Source: an uncultured Flavobacteriales bacterium (GTDB lineage Bacteria; Bacteroidota; Bacteroidia; Flavobacteriales_G; Salibacteraceae). From it: a stretch of DNA of 45,882 nt. How positions within the stretch are numbered: position 1 is the first letter of the stretch; every line of letters begins with the position of its first letter. The stretch covers positions 1 through 45,882 of the forward strand of contig CAJXZP010000003.1 in the NCBI GenBank assembly GCA_913062955.1, given 5' to 3'. Under the pieces are notes generated by a model. The model did not search any database, was not told the DNA's origin, and saw nothing but the letters and a program-made list of their open reading frames with translations. Below, piece by piece: positions 15,881 through 24,196 of the stretch. A program made the translations under genes and the position numbers.

Positions 15881-16281
15881 AAATAAGAGCTGTAATCTCA
15901 ACTTAGCAATAGGTGAAGCCCATAGTTTTTAATCTTTGTTGGATACTACGTGTCTGGTCGGGAATACTTTAGTCTTTCGACTATTACATGCCTTCCTAAA
16001 AATTGCAGATTGAGCATTTTAGCTTTTCAAGCTGTGTAGCAGCTTAGAAAAACTTAATGGCAATCAAGTACCAAATATGTTGCATTGTAGTTGGCCCAAG
16101 TTCCATCATCCCAAGTTGCAACCTCAACTTAGGCAATAAGCAAAAGCTTTAACTCTCTATTGAATAATAAGGGTCCGGTCCAGAAAAAGTTGGCCTAAGC
16201 CTAAGCCTTAGCCTAGAGCCTTGGCCTATTTTAGAGTGGGAGCCCAAGTTCTTTCACCTTCGGACTCCCAACTCCAATTTT
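15881..16281. other. Intergenic region with two copies of repeat R4
   Basis: No gene seen. It holds a diverged partial copy of R4 (about 15896-15962), then GAGCATTTTAGCTTTTCAA, a phrase also seen near 14000, and then a fuller R4 copy at 16130-16254 with a hexad run of GCCTAA/GCCTTA units. Confidence 0.6.
16130..16254 (+). repeat. Dispersed repeat R4, copy A
   Basis: It shares with 17723-17831 and 23811-23932 the order CAATAAGC..., TTGAATAATAA, GTCCAGAA, a GCCTAAGCC-type hexad run, GCCTTGGC and TATTTTAGAGTGGGAGCCCA followed by AGTTCTTTC. This copy has a longer hexad run than the others. Confidence 0.75.
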
Positions 16282-17496
16282 TTATAATTTTGTTACTTTT
16301 TCCTCTATGATTTGGCCCGAATAGGTTTCTATTTTTAATAAATACATTCCACGGTTAAGAAAAGACAAGTCGATTTCCTGGTTTTTAAAGTTCACCGATG
16401 AATACACCACGGTGCCTAGGATCGAGTAAATTTTCAATGTTTTGATATCTTCAGAAGAATCGATCATTAAGTTATTCTGAAATGGGTTTGGAAAAACTTT
16501 CACACGAGCGTTAAATAAGGGATCGCTTACTGAGGTAAAGAGATCGCCAAGTACCCAAAGGTCATCGGTCACATTCGTTTCAGTACCTCCAGTTTGCCCA
16601 GTGCCATAATAAACTTCTCCACCCAGAGCAAAAGAAATCGCATTTCTTCGGGGGGTACCCGGGAAACTTGTCAGGGGTTTCCATTCGTTGGTACTTGCCG
16701 TGTATTCCCAAACCTTGTCCGTATACACATGGTCTTGAAATTCACCCCCAAGGATATAGGCCTTGTTACCTAAAGTAACCACGGATACAAAGGACATCGA
16801 AGTAGAAGGGAAGCCCGTTAATAGTGTCCAAGAATCATTGGAAGGGTCATATTCGTGAAAATCCCAATGGAAAAAACCAGAACTCTCTCCGTAGCCCATG
16901 TAGCCTTTGCCTGCTTCTCCAAAAGCAATGGTTCCAGCTCTGACACCGCCAAGGTAATCACTCTTTTGGGTCCAGGTGTCTAAGGCAGGATCGTATTCCC
17001 AAAAATCTTTAAGATAGATCACATTACCGCCTACAAATTTAACACCTCCACCTATATAACCTTTCGAATTAATGGTCATAGCCGATGCATAAACCCTTCC
17101 CTCACCTGGGAAATTTGCGATGGTACTCCAAACCTTTGTATTCATATTGTAAGCCCAAAATTGGGTGCTTAAATTCCCGAATTGATTCGAACCAGTTCCG
17201 ACATAAGCAATACTATCTACAACAAATGAAATATGGGCGTATTTAGAGCCTCCCGGGAAATTAGGCTTTTGGGTCCAAGAATCGTCAACCGCATTGTATT
17301 GCCAGAAATCATTAATAACGGTATTCCCATATAAACCTCCTAATACAAAAGCAGAGCCTTGGCTGTTTGAGAACGATATAGATGCCATTCTAACTTTACT
17401 CCCTCCCCCTGGGATGCTTTGTTTGGGCGACCACACCTGGGCGATGGAGGAAAAGAATATTAAATTTAAAAAAGTGCAAAAAAGTAATTTTTTCAT
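16282..17496 (-). CDS. Kelch-repeat T9SS type A substrate
   Basis: 404 residues from the ATG at 17496; an upstream extension to 17553 precedes the signal peptide and is dropped. Signal peptide with cleavage near SSIAQ. About six Kelch blades follow, with the recurring pattern 'D-x-W-x-Y-[DN]-...-D-x-W-T' and 'FPGG/FPG': NDFWQYNAVDDSW, TQFWAYNMNTKVW, KDFWEYDPALDTW, FHEYDPSNDSW and DKVWEYTASTNEW. The C-terminus is a type A sorting domain (VKVFPNPFQNNLMI, LKIYSILGTVV, LNRGMYLLKIET, EEKVTKL). The protein is predicted to be a surface-attached beta-propeller. R4 repeats flank both ends. Confidence 0.88.
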   Translation of the reverse strand: MKKLLFCTFLNLIFFSSIAQVWSPKQSIPGGGSKVRMASISFSNSQGSAFVLGGLYGNTVINDFWQYNAVDDSWTQKPNFPGGSKYAHISFVVDSIAYVGTGSNQFGNLSTQFWAYNMNTKVWSTIANFPGEGRVYASAMTINSKGYIGGGVKFVGGNVIYLKDFWEYDPALDTWTQKSDYLGGVRAGTIAFGEAGKGYMGYGESSGFFHWDFHEYDPSNDSWTLLTGFPSTSMSFVSVVTLGNKAYILGGEFQDHVYTDKVWEYTASTNEWKPLTSFPGTPRRNAISFALGGEVYYGTGQTGGTETNVTDDLWVLGDLFTSVSDPLFNARVKVFPNPFQNNLMIDSSEDIKTLKIYSILGTVVYSSVNFKNQEIDLSFLNRGMYLLKIETYSGQIIEEKVTKL

Positions 17497-18002
17497 GTGT
17501 GTGATTTTAGTATGTGATTTTTTGTAGCTGCTTACTTTCCGTATTCCATTCAATGGTCTAATAAAAGAAACTCTTTTTGGACATCATTTTATCAAAATGA
17601 GAAAGCTGTGATAAGAATCTTTTTTTAGATTACGTAATAATTTAGGCGTCCGTTGGTATCGAAGTAGAAAAAAGACTGCTGTACTCAAAGTTTGTTCTTT
17701 ACTCTCCAGTTTCAACCGCTATTACGCAATAAGCCAAGGCTTTAATTATCCGTTGAATAATAATTGTCTAGTCCAGAACAGTTTTGCCTTAGCCCATGCC
17801 TTGGCGCATTTTAGAGTAGGAGTCCAAATTCTTTTATCCATCCTCTTTCGTCTTTCCTCCATCGTCCATCTTCTCCTTAATTTTATATTTTCACCAAAAT
17901 AAAATTTTGGTTAGATTCGTGCACTTCTGATGAGCGGCTTGTTCTGCCTACACGGAGCGGAGTTGAAGTATCTCAGATGAAATAGAATAGTAAGAAAAGA
18001 GA
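17497..18002. other. 506-bp divergent intergenic region with R4 and an AT-rich palindrome
   Basis: No gene seen. R4 copy B occupies about 17723-17831, followed by a short RYCNNNN-like array (17834-17873). Then ACCAAAA/TTTTGGT form a perfect 7-bp inverted repeat with a TAAAA loop (17893-17911), about 90 bases before the lectin gene, a possible operator. Confidence 0.6.
17723..17831 (+). repeat. Dispersed repeat R4, copy B, with long-range stem
   Basis: The best example of R4. GCCAAGGC (17733-17740) and GCCTTGGC (17798-17805) are exact reverse complements enclosing 57 bases, which themselves contain an imperfect AATTAT/ATAATAATT hairpin and the shared GTCCAGAACAGTTT. It ends with GCATTTTAGAGTAGGAGTCC, also in copy C. 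Confidence 0.8.
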
Positions 18003-18842
18003 ATGAAAACAATGACATTAAAAACTGCCGTAATCGCAATTATCTTCCTCGTAAGCCATTATTTAGTAAGCGCACAATGTTCGGATCCTTCCACTATTTA
18101 CTCCTTCGTGTATAACGGAAAAACCTATGAAGTCGTTAAGGAAAATAAAACGTGGGTGGACGCAGCTTTATGCGCAGTAGAAAGAGGTGGGATTTTAATT
18201 GAAATAAATGATGTTTCCGAACAAAATGCAATTTATACGGAACTAACTACACTTGCGAATATTACGGTAAGTAATACCGTTGCACCAGATGGAGGGGGAG
18301 GTTCGTATGTTTGGATAGGTGGAAACGATTTATCTATGGAAGGTAATTGGGTTTGGAATGGTAATAATGATAGCAATAGCACACCGTTTTGGATGGGGAC
18401 CGCATCGGGAAATCCTGTGGGTGGACTGTATAATAATTGGGGAAATGAACCCGATGATTTTGGTGGACAAGATGCGCTGGGTCTATCTCTGAATGGTTGG
18501 CCTTTAGGATCAGCTGGTCAATGGAATGATGTAAACCATAATAATACGCTGTATTATGTTATTGAGTACGCATCTGTACTTTCAATGGACCAAATTGATT
18601 TCCAAACTCAAATTAAACTATTTCCAAATCCAGTAGTCGATTTTTTAAACTTGGAAACCAACGGGATCAATGTACGTGATATTGTTATTCTTAATTCATT
18701 CGGACAAATAGTAAAAAGGATGACTTTAGAAGAGGGGCTGACTTCGGTGAAAATTGATTTATCCCATCTAAATAGGGGCATCTATTTTATTAAAATGAAC
18801 ACGAAAAATGGCACGTCAATCCTTAAAAAAATCATTAAGTAA
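18003..18842 (+). CDS. C-type lectin domain T9SS type A substrate
   Basis: 279 residues. Signal peptide (cleavage near LVSAQ). Residues about 32-195 are a C-type lectin fold: W..A...C, YVWIGGNDLSMEGNWVW, the glycan/Ca-loop motif NEPDD followed by GGQD, GQWNDVNHNNTLYYVIEY. EPD/WND are the usual Ca2+ and sugar ligands and are present. The C-terminal ~80 residues are a type A sorting domain (IKLFPNPVVDFLNLE, VILNSFGQIV, LNRGIYFIKMNTKNG, KKIIK). It is likely a surface-bound carbohydrate-binding protein. Its stop lies 22 bases before the next gene, which has an unrelated function. Confidence 0.88.
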   Translation: MKTMTLKTAVIAIIFLVSHYLVSAQCSDPSTIYSFVYNGKTYEVVKENKTWVDAALCAVERGGILIEINDVSEQNAIYTELTTLANITVSNTVAPDGGGGSYVWIGGNDLSMEGNWVWNGNNDSNSTPFWMGTASGNPVGGLYNNWGNEPDDFGGQDALGLSLNGWPLGSAGQWNDVNHNNTLYYVIEYASVLSMDQIDFQTQIKLFPNPVVDFLNLETNGINVRDIVILNSFGQIVKRMTLEEGLTSVKIDLSHLNRGIYFIKMNTKNGTSILKKIIK

Positions 18843-18864
18843 CGTGACACAAAGTTCCCGAGAA

Positions 18865-19791
18865 ATGGCTTCCTATCCAATAGTGTGTTCTTTTTTACCC
18901 GCAGCAACTAATATTTTAGTGGCTTTAGGTTTGGAACATTTAGTCCATGCGGTAACCTTTGAATGCCCCATGGACCGTCCTCGGATTATTCATTCATCCT
19001 TGCATGAAAAAGACTTATCCGCAGATGAAATTAATACGTTGATTGCACAACACAAACAGGAAAGTACTACCGTCAATACGATTGATGAGGAATTACTTTT
19101 GAAAATAAAACCCGACATCATTTTTACGCAAGCCATTTGTAATGTGTGTCAGATAGGGGAGGATGATGTGAATAAAGCCTTGAAGAAATATCCATTACAA
19201 ACCCAGGTGTATTCCTTAAATCCAAAATCGTTGGAGGATGTTTTTGAAACCATCCATACGGTTGCAAAGGCGTGTGGGTATCCTGAAAAGGGTGATATGC
19301 TTATTTCTTCCTTGAAAGAAATTAATAGGGGGATAGAAGAGAAATTAAGCCAGCATCATAGAGCATTAAAAAAATGTTCGTTCTTTGAGTGGATGGAGCC
19401 CACCTTTAATTGTGGGCACTGGATTCCAGATCAGCTCAAAATAGCTGGAGGCTATGATGAATTGGCCAATCCGAATGGATATTCTTATCCGGTAGCGATC
19501 AAAGAAAAGAAAAATTACAATCCGGAGATTATTATTTTCTCTGCCTGTGGAATGAGTTTACACCAAAGTTTAGAGGAAGTAGAAAAGGTATTGTCCGACC
19601 CTTTTTGGAAGAGTTTATCTGCGTATCAGAATGGCAAAATATGGATAGTGGATGGCAACCTATTTACGCAACCAGGGCCTGAGCTAGTAAACGGAGTACT
19701 TCTGTTGGCCGCTCTATTTAATCCCGATCTATTTGAGTTCTCTCCGGAATTGGATGGGAAATATGTTCAATTTCGTGAGCCAGCTAAATAG
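18865..19791 (+). CDS. Cobalamin-type ABC substrate-binding protein without signal peptide
   Basis: 308 residues from the ATG at 18865; a frame opening at 18808 overlaps the upstream gene and is unlikely. It fits the COG0614 (BtuF/periplasmic binding) group of proteins annotated as cobalamin-binding: VCSFLPAATNILVALGLEHL at the start, a VTFECPMDRPRI segment, PDIIFTQAICNVC, FEWMEPTFNCGHWIPDQLKIAGG, and IIIFSACGMSL. There is no signal peptide or lipobox, so the protein is predicted to be cytoplasmic, as in other members of this subgroup. No transporter genes are next to it. Ligand binding to B12 or a corrinoid is an inference from family naming. Confidence 0.75.
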   Translation: MASYPIVCSFLPAATNILVALGLEHLVHAVTFECPMDRPRIIHSSLHEKDLSADEINTLIAQHKQESTTVNTIDEELLLKIKPDIIFTQAICNVCQIGEDDVNKALKKYPLQTQVYSLNPKSLEDVFETIHTVAKACGYPEKGDMLISSLKEINRGIEEKLSQHHRALKKCSFFEWMEPTFNCGHWIPDQLKIAGGYDELANPNGYSYPVAIKEKKNYNPEIIIFSACGMSLHQSLEEVEKVLSDPFWKSLSAYQNGKIWIVDGNLFTQPGPELVNGVLLLAALFNPDLFEFSPELDGKYVQFREPAK

Positions 19792-19865
19792 GTACATCCC
19801 ACATTTAGACGAAGTAGAGTACATTACTTCTACGGGAACAGGTAATAATTTTTATCCCCATTGAA

Positions 19866-21689
19866 TTAACCTTTTGTCGAATTTACAAAATAAGATGGCG
19901 TAATGCCTGTAAACTTTTTAAATGCACTGTTAAATGCGGACTTAGATTTAAACCCAACCGAGTTAGCTATTGCCTCAATAGTGAAATTTTGACTCTCTTG
20001 TTCCAATAAAATTCTACTCGCCTCTTTCACCCTATATTCATTTACAAATGTGCTAAAATTCTTTCTGAAATTTTCATTTATAGCTTGCGATAAATAGGAT
20101 TTATTAGTACGCAATCTTTCTGCCAAAACAAACAGGGTGAGATCATTCTCTAGAAATATTTTTTCAACTTCGAATGCGTACTTAATTCTAAGTAACAAAT
20201 CTTCCTTTTGTTCATCTAGCAATGGGGAAGTCGTGTATTTATTTTGAGATGGATCATCCTCTTCATGAAGTACTATTTTACCCTCCTCTTCAAGACTATC
20301 CTCGAAACGGGTGAGTATTTTATCCGAATTAATAATTTCTAGATTTTTATGTACCAAAAAGTCATTTGCACTCTTTAATTTGGCTTTTTGTTTTATCGTA
20401 ATTAATGAAACCGTAATAATTCCTAACAAGCCTACGACTAGTACAATTATCCATTTTTTTGTCACTCCAATTTGAAGATCTTTTAATTTATTTTCAGTAT
20501 TTAATACTTCAATTTCTTTTTCTTTCTTTTCTGCCTCATAAACCATTTCAAGATTTGAAATTCGTTTATCACTTTCTTCATTAAAAATACGGTCTTTCAA
20601 TATTACATATTTACTAAACCAGGAATATGCCTTAACGGTGTCTCCCATTTCTAAATATAATCCATTGAATGCTAGGTAGCTGTCTTTAATGCTTGCCCCT
20701 CCCACTTTATTAAACATATTTAAACCTAATAAAATATAATTTTCAGCGGCTTTATAGTTCCTTAGCTTAGTATGAGTTATTCCAAGATTATTATAACATT
20801 TACCAATACCTACTTTTCGATCAATCTTCCTGTTCAATTCTAAAGATCTATTGTAATAATCTAGCGCCTCTTGATAATTCCCCATGGTATGGTGAAGTTG
20901 TCCAATATTGGATAAAGTACTCGCAACACTTAATGTATTTCCAAGCTTTTCCTTCTCCTTTAAGGCACGCTGATAATGTGTCAATGCCGCCTTGTATTGT
21001 TTTAAATCGGTTAATATCATTCCGATATTATTATGCACCCCACCCAAGTTAACCTCTTCGTCAGAATTTTCAAAATGATCAATAACTTCCAAAAAGTAGT
21101 CCATTGAACGGTTGTACTTCCCTAGTTTATAGTAAATTAATCCGATGTCATTTTTTATGATTCCTTTCTCGTATTCTTTATCAGTCCTATTAAAAACATT
21201 CAGTGCCTCGTGTAAAAAGTCTAATGACTTCTGGTAATTACCCAATGCCCAATAAATTTTACCAAAACTGCTCTTAATATTTCCTACCCCCTCCTTATCA
21301 TCAATAATTTCATACAATGAAAGTGCCTTATTTAAATAAATAAATGCGGAATCATAAGAATCTTGGAAAATAAAGGAATTACCAATTAACCTTTGAGCAT
21401 TTGCCATACCCTCAGAATTGTTTTTTAGGGAAGAGAGGATAAAAGATTCTTTAGCGTATGTTCTAGATTTATCAAAAGAAATGAAATAATATTCTTTAGC
21501 TAAAATTTGGAGGGTAAACACCCGATCCAGCCCCAATACTTTTTCAAGAGAATTTTCAAGACTATCTATCTTATTATTTTTCTGAAATGCAAATACATTC
21601 AAGTTAATAAGTAAAAGAAGTAATAATGAACGGAATGATTTTGAAATTAACGACACGGTATTATTTATAAGGGCCGTAATATCCGACAA
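19866..21689 (-). CDS. TPR-transmembrane-AraC regulator
   Basis: 607 residues. A hydrophobic N-terminal signal/anchor (about 15-35) leads to a periplasmic solenoid of roughly seven TPR units (for example GNYQKSLDFLHEALNVFNRT, GKYNRSMDYFLEVIDHFENS, GNYQEALDYYNRSLELNRKI). A coiled coil precedes a membrane helix at about 414-434 (WIIVLVVGLLGIITVSLI). The cytoplasmic C-terminus is an AraC-type double HTH (LRTNKSYLSQAINENF, then IANSVGFKSKSAFNSAFKKFTGITPSYF). This is the Bacteroidota membrane-tethered AraC architecture that couples periplasmic signals to transcription. Targets are unknown; the neighbouring T9SS gene is a candidate. Confidence 0.9.
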   Translation of the reverse strand: MSDITALINNTVSLISKSFRSLLLLLLINLNVFAFQKNNKIDSLENSLEKVLGLDRVFTLQILAKEYYFISFDKSRTYAKESFILSSLKNNSEGMANAQRLIGNSFIFQDSYDSAFIYLNKALSLYEIIDDKEGVGNIKSSFGKIYWALGNYQKSLDFLHEALNVFNRTDKEYEKGIIKNDIGLIYYKLGKYNRSMDYFLEVIDHFENSDEEVNLGGVHNNIGMILTDLKQYKAALTHYQRALKEKEKLGNTLSVASTLSNIGQLHHTMGNYQEALDYYNRSLELNRKIDRKVGIGKCYNNLGITHTKLRNYKAAENYILLGLNMFNKVGGASIKDSYLAFNGLYLEMGDTVKAYSWFSKYVILKDRIFNEESDKRISNLEMVYEAEKKEKEIEVLNTENKLKDLQIGVTKKWIIVLVVGLLGIITVSLITIKQKAKLKSANDFLVHKNLEIINSDKILTRFEDSLEEEGKIVLHEEDDPSQNKYTTSPLLDEQKEDLLLRIKYAFEVEKIFLENDLTLFVLAERLRTNKSYLSQAINENFRKNFSTFVNEYRVKEASRILLEQESQNFTIEAIANSVGFKSKSAFNSAFKKFTGITPSYFVNSTKG

Positions 21690-21782
21690 AATTTCTCAAG
21701 AACGAAAAAAAAGTCACGTACAATAAATCGCCATATTGGACGGGGTTCAATAAGGAGATGGTAAGGGGATGAACAAGGTCTT

Positions 21783-21798
21783 AACCTTTAAAAAGGTT
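21783..21798. promoter_or_regulatory. 16-bp inverted repeat upstream of the tethered regulator
   Basis: AACCTTT and AAAGGTT (21783-21789/21792-21798) flank a 2-nt centre, lying about 95 bases before the start of the TPR-AraC gene and just outside a terminator. It could be an operator for autoregulation. Confidence 0.35.
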
Positions 21799-21800
21799 CA

Positions 21801-21841
21801 AAAAAATAGGGTCTCATATTTATATGAGACCCTATTTTTTT
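21801..21841 (-). terminator. Strong intrinsic terminator of the PCMD-like T9SS gene
   Basis: ATAGGGTCTCATAT (21806-21819) and ATATGAGACCCTAT (21822-21835) are exact reverse complements with an A-tract on the left and a T-tract on the right. On the minus strand it ends in a T6 run about 30 bases after the stop of the gene at 21866. It may act in both directions. Confidence 0.9.
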
Positions 21842-21865
21842 TTGAACACTTAATGACTAAACGAG

Positions 21866-23305
21866 TTACCGTTTAAAAACTTTATACGTACTGGTATTTT
21901 TGTCATTATGAAGGGTTAAGAAATAAACCCCACTACTTTCAGATCCCAAATCAATACTAATTTTGTTAGTAGCTGTTTTACCTGTCTTAATAATTCGGCC
22001 ATCTATAGTTCTCATGGTGTAAGAACTAACACCAATAACAACTCCTAAATCAATCCATAAAATACCCTCTGTAGGATTAGGATAGAGAAGAAATTTCTGA
22101 CCAAATTTATTATCTATGTCAGTAGTTAATAAAACAGAAAAACAAATGGATGTATCCGAACATCCATTTTTAGTGACCATTACGGCATAATCACCATCAA
22201 TAGTTGCGGTATAAGATTGTGCATTTGCGCCACTAATTGCCGTCATTGCAGGGCAATCAAGCCACTGATAGGTAGCTCCGTTTTCATTAGCAGTCAATAC
22301 TTCTCCAACTTGAGTTACATTAGAATTTGCCTGGTTGATTGTTAAATCTAAGGTAACCACCGAATCACAGCCTACGGAGTTTGTGAAGACTTGACTTGCG
22401 GTTGTATTACTCGAAGTATACGTATTTCCATCTATCCATTTAAAGGAATTACACGCTACTTGTATATCGGTAGAGGCACTACTCGTATTAATGGTAAGGT
22501 TTAAGGTAACAATCGAATCAATACCATTTGTGTTTACCAAAGTATCCGTTGCCGTGTTATTACTAACGGTATACGTATTCCCGTCAATCCATGTATAAGA
22601 ATTACAAGCTATTTGAGTATCAGTCCCATAGGTTACAGCCACGGGTATTTCTAAACTATCCAAATACAAATCAGCAAATACGCCAAAAGCGCCTACGGTA
22701 GCAGGGTTGGATGAATAGAATATCGTGGTTATGGAATCAGGAATTACACCTGGCATTAAATCTACCAATGGTATTGTAAAAGAAGCATAATTAAAATTTG
22801 TTGAAAAATTGTACTCTGTATAACTTACCGTATCTCGGGAATTTGTTATCCCATTATACTTTGTTAATAGAATTTTTGCAAATGGCAAATTTCCTATTGT
22901 ATTTGTAGGAGCCTTATAATATCCTTTTAATTCATTTGGTTTATGGGATATTGGGGAACCTCCACCTGATTGAAGTTCAACAGAATTATTTCCTCCTCCT
23001 CCTCCATAAGAGAAAGTTCCAATTCCATTAACCAATACTCCTACCGTAGAATATTGAACAAAACCGAAAGGGGCAGTGGATAAATGAATGGCATTACTCC
23101 CTTGATAAGGATTAACATCTTCTTTACGTAAAGATACTACCGGATACAATACCACAGAATTACTCGAAGACCACCCAATTAGTGAATCTGTTCTTCCTGC
23201 AACGGTCCAATTTTCACAATTTGAATTTGGAAGTTGCGCTTTCACACTACTACAAGTAGAGATGGCAAACAATGCATACAGAATTAGACTTTTGCTTTTT
23301 ATCAT
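21866..23305 (-). CDS. PCMD-like, repeat-containing T9SS type A substrate
   Basis: 479 residues with a signal peptide (cleavage near SVKAQ). Residues about 25-230 resemble the PCMD (putative carbohydrate metabolism) domain: NCENWTVAGRTDSLIGW, GSNAIHLST, NELKGYYKAPTN, a VFADLYLDSLEI end. Then come two copies of an extracellular repeat (about 233-275 and 278-320) beginning ACNSYTWIDGNTYT / ACNSFKWIDGNTYT and ending in DSIVTLNLTIN / DSVVTLDLTIN, a shorter Ig-like segment with YQWLDCP, and a type A sorting domain (FLLYPNPTEGILWI, GVYFLTLHNDKN, YKVFKR). It is predicted to be surface-exposed. Confidence 0.85.
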   Translation of the reverse strand: MIKSKSLILYALFAISTCSSVKAQLPNSNCENWTVAGRTDSLIGWSSSNSVVLYPVVSLRKEDVNPYQGSNAIHLSTAPFGFVQYSTVGVLVNGIGTFSYGGGGGNNSVELQSGGGSPISHKPNELKGYYKAPTNTIGNLPFAKILLTKYNGITNSRDTVSYTEYNFSTNFNYASFTIPLVDLMPGVIPDSITTIFYSSNPATVGAFGVFADLYLDSLEIPVAVTYGTDTQIACNSYTWIDGNTYTVSNNTATDTLVNTNGIDSIVTLNLTINTSSASTDIQVACNSFKWIDGNTYTSSNTTASQVFTNSVGCDSVVTLDLTINQANSNVTQVGEVLTANENGATYQWLDCPAMTAISGANAQSYTATIDGDYAVMVTKNGCSDTSICFSVLLTTDIDNKFGQKFLLYPNPTEGILWIDLGVVIGVSSYTMRTIDGRIIKTGKTATNKISIDLGSESSGVYFLTLHNDKNTSTYKVFKR

Positions 23306-23578
23306 TTTTTTTATTTTGGATAATTTAATTATTGCTGATTAACAAAGTGTTTTTGGCTAAAATCGTAGAAATTTACATGGCGACAAGAACTACTTGACAA
23401 CACTTTTCTGAAATTAAAACCGATGTTTTTTATTCATTCGTTTTACAAATGAAGTCATTATTATTGATTTAGAAGTTCTGATTTATCAATCCGAACTTAA
23501 TAGTTAGAATAGTGGTGTGGATTTATAAATCAGGACTTAAGTTTAGCTGATAATCAAACTATCACTCACAAAATGAAG

Positions 23579-23586
23579 CAAAGTTA
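23579..23586 (-). promoter_or_regulatory. Putative -7 box TAACTTTG for the PCMD-like gene
   Basis: Read on the minus strand, TAACTTTG fits TAnnTTTG exactly. It would give a leader of about 265 bases for the gene starting at 23305. The inverted repeat 23590-23632 lies immediately upstream and could be a regulator site. Confidence 0.35.
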
Positions 23587-23810
23587 TATTTCATTTTACC
23601 TGAATATTAGAAGTGTGAAAAGGTGAAATGAACGAAAAAAACCAAATAATTTGATGATCTGTCGTTAAATTTTCTTCGTTGAAAAGGGTCAATCTCCATT
23701 ATTACATTTTTACAGAACCAAGCTAAAGGTGCATTTTTACTTTTCAAGTAGAGTAGAAGCCCAGTTCTTTCCTCTTTCATCTATCCTCTCAATCTTCCAT
23801 CTCCACTCCG

Positions 23811-23932
23811 GCAATAAGCCAAGGCCAAGGCTTTAATTATCTGTTGAATGATAATTGTCTTGTCCAGAACAGTTTGGCCTAAGCCCAAAGCCTATAAGCT
23901 TTGGCGCATTTTAGAGTAGGAGTCCAAGTTCT
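23811..23932 (+). repeat. Dispersed repeat R4, copy C
   Basis: Matches copy B closely: AATAAGCCAAGGC (here GCCAAGGCCAAGGC), TTTAATTATCTGTTGAATGA, TTGTCCAGAACAGTTT, hexad-like GGCCTAAGCC, then GGCGCATTTTAGAGTAGGAG. The terminal stem is partly degenerate (GCCAAGGC against GCTTTGGC). Confidence 0.8.
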
Positions 23933-23935
23933 TTC

Positions 23936-24025
23936 GTCTATTGTCTTTCATCCATCATCTATAATCTCATGCCAACAGCCGCAAGCCGACAGCCAAAGTC
24001 CATGATCCACCGTCTTTAGTCTATC
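23936..24025 (+). repeat. Degenerate heptanucleotide array (RYCNNNN x13)
   Basis: Units GTCTATT, GTCTTTC, ATCCATC, ATCTATA, ATCTCAT, GCCAACA, GCCGCAA, GCCGACA, GCCAAA (6 nt), GTCCATG, ATCCACC, GTCTTTA, GTCTATC. The third base is C throughout. The 6-nt GCCAAA followed by GTCC also occurs in the array at 1395. Confidence 0.85.
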
Positions 24026-24144
24026 ATTGATTTCTTCCAACTCAAGCTGTAACCTTTTGATACGAGTGGTTAGCATACACGTGGTACAATACCTAAGGTC
24101 AACCTACAACTTTCCGGAAAAAAAATGAATAGAGAAAGCGATAT

Positions 24145-24181
24145 AAAAAAGGGACCAGTTATTCCGTTTTGGAAGCTGGTC
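24145..24181 (-). terminator. Intrinsic terminator of alkB
   Basis: GACCAG (24153-24158) pairs with CTGGTC (24176-24181), and inside TTCC pairs with GGAA around a GTTTT loop. Read on the minus strand, the hairpin is followed by CCC and a T6 run. It starts 16 bases after the alkB stop codon. Confidence 0.8.
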
Positions 24182-24196
24182 AGGTGAAATGGAGAA

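Larger units (their letters stand above)
23306..24130. other. Large repeat-rich intergenic region
   Basis: No gene in about 830 bases (the terminator of the next gene follows). Seen in order: CTGATTTAT/ATAAATCAG inverted pair (23478-23486/23525-23533); a minus-strand TAACTTTG box (23579-23586) beside a 12-bp inverted repeat (23590-23601/23621-23632, one G-T pair); a short tail of R4 and an RYC-like run (23741-23812); R4 copy C (23811-23932); and a 13-unit RYCNNNN array (23936-24025). Confidence 0.7.

Noticed and set aside
18808-18864. Upstream ATG for the BtuF-like protein
   Set aside because: It would overlap the lectin gene's sorting-domain codons and add a polar segment foreign to the family; the ATG at 18865 starts right before the first strand.
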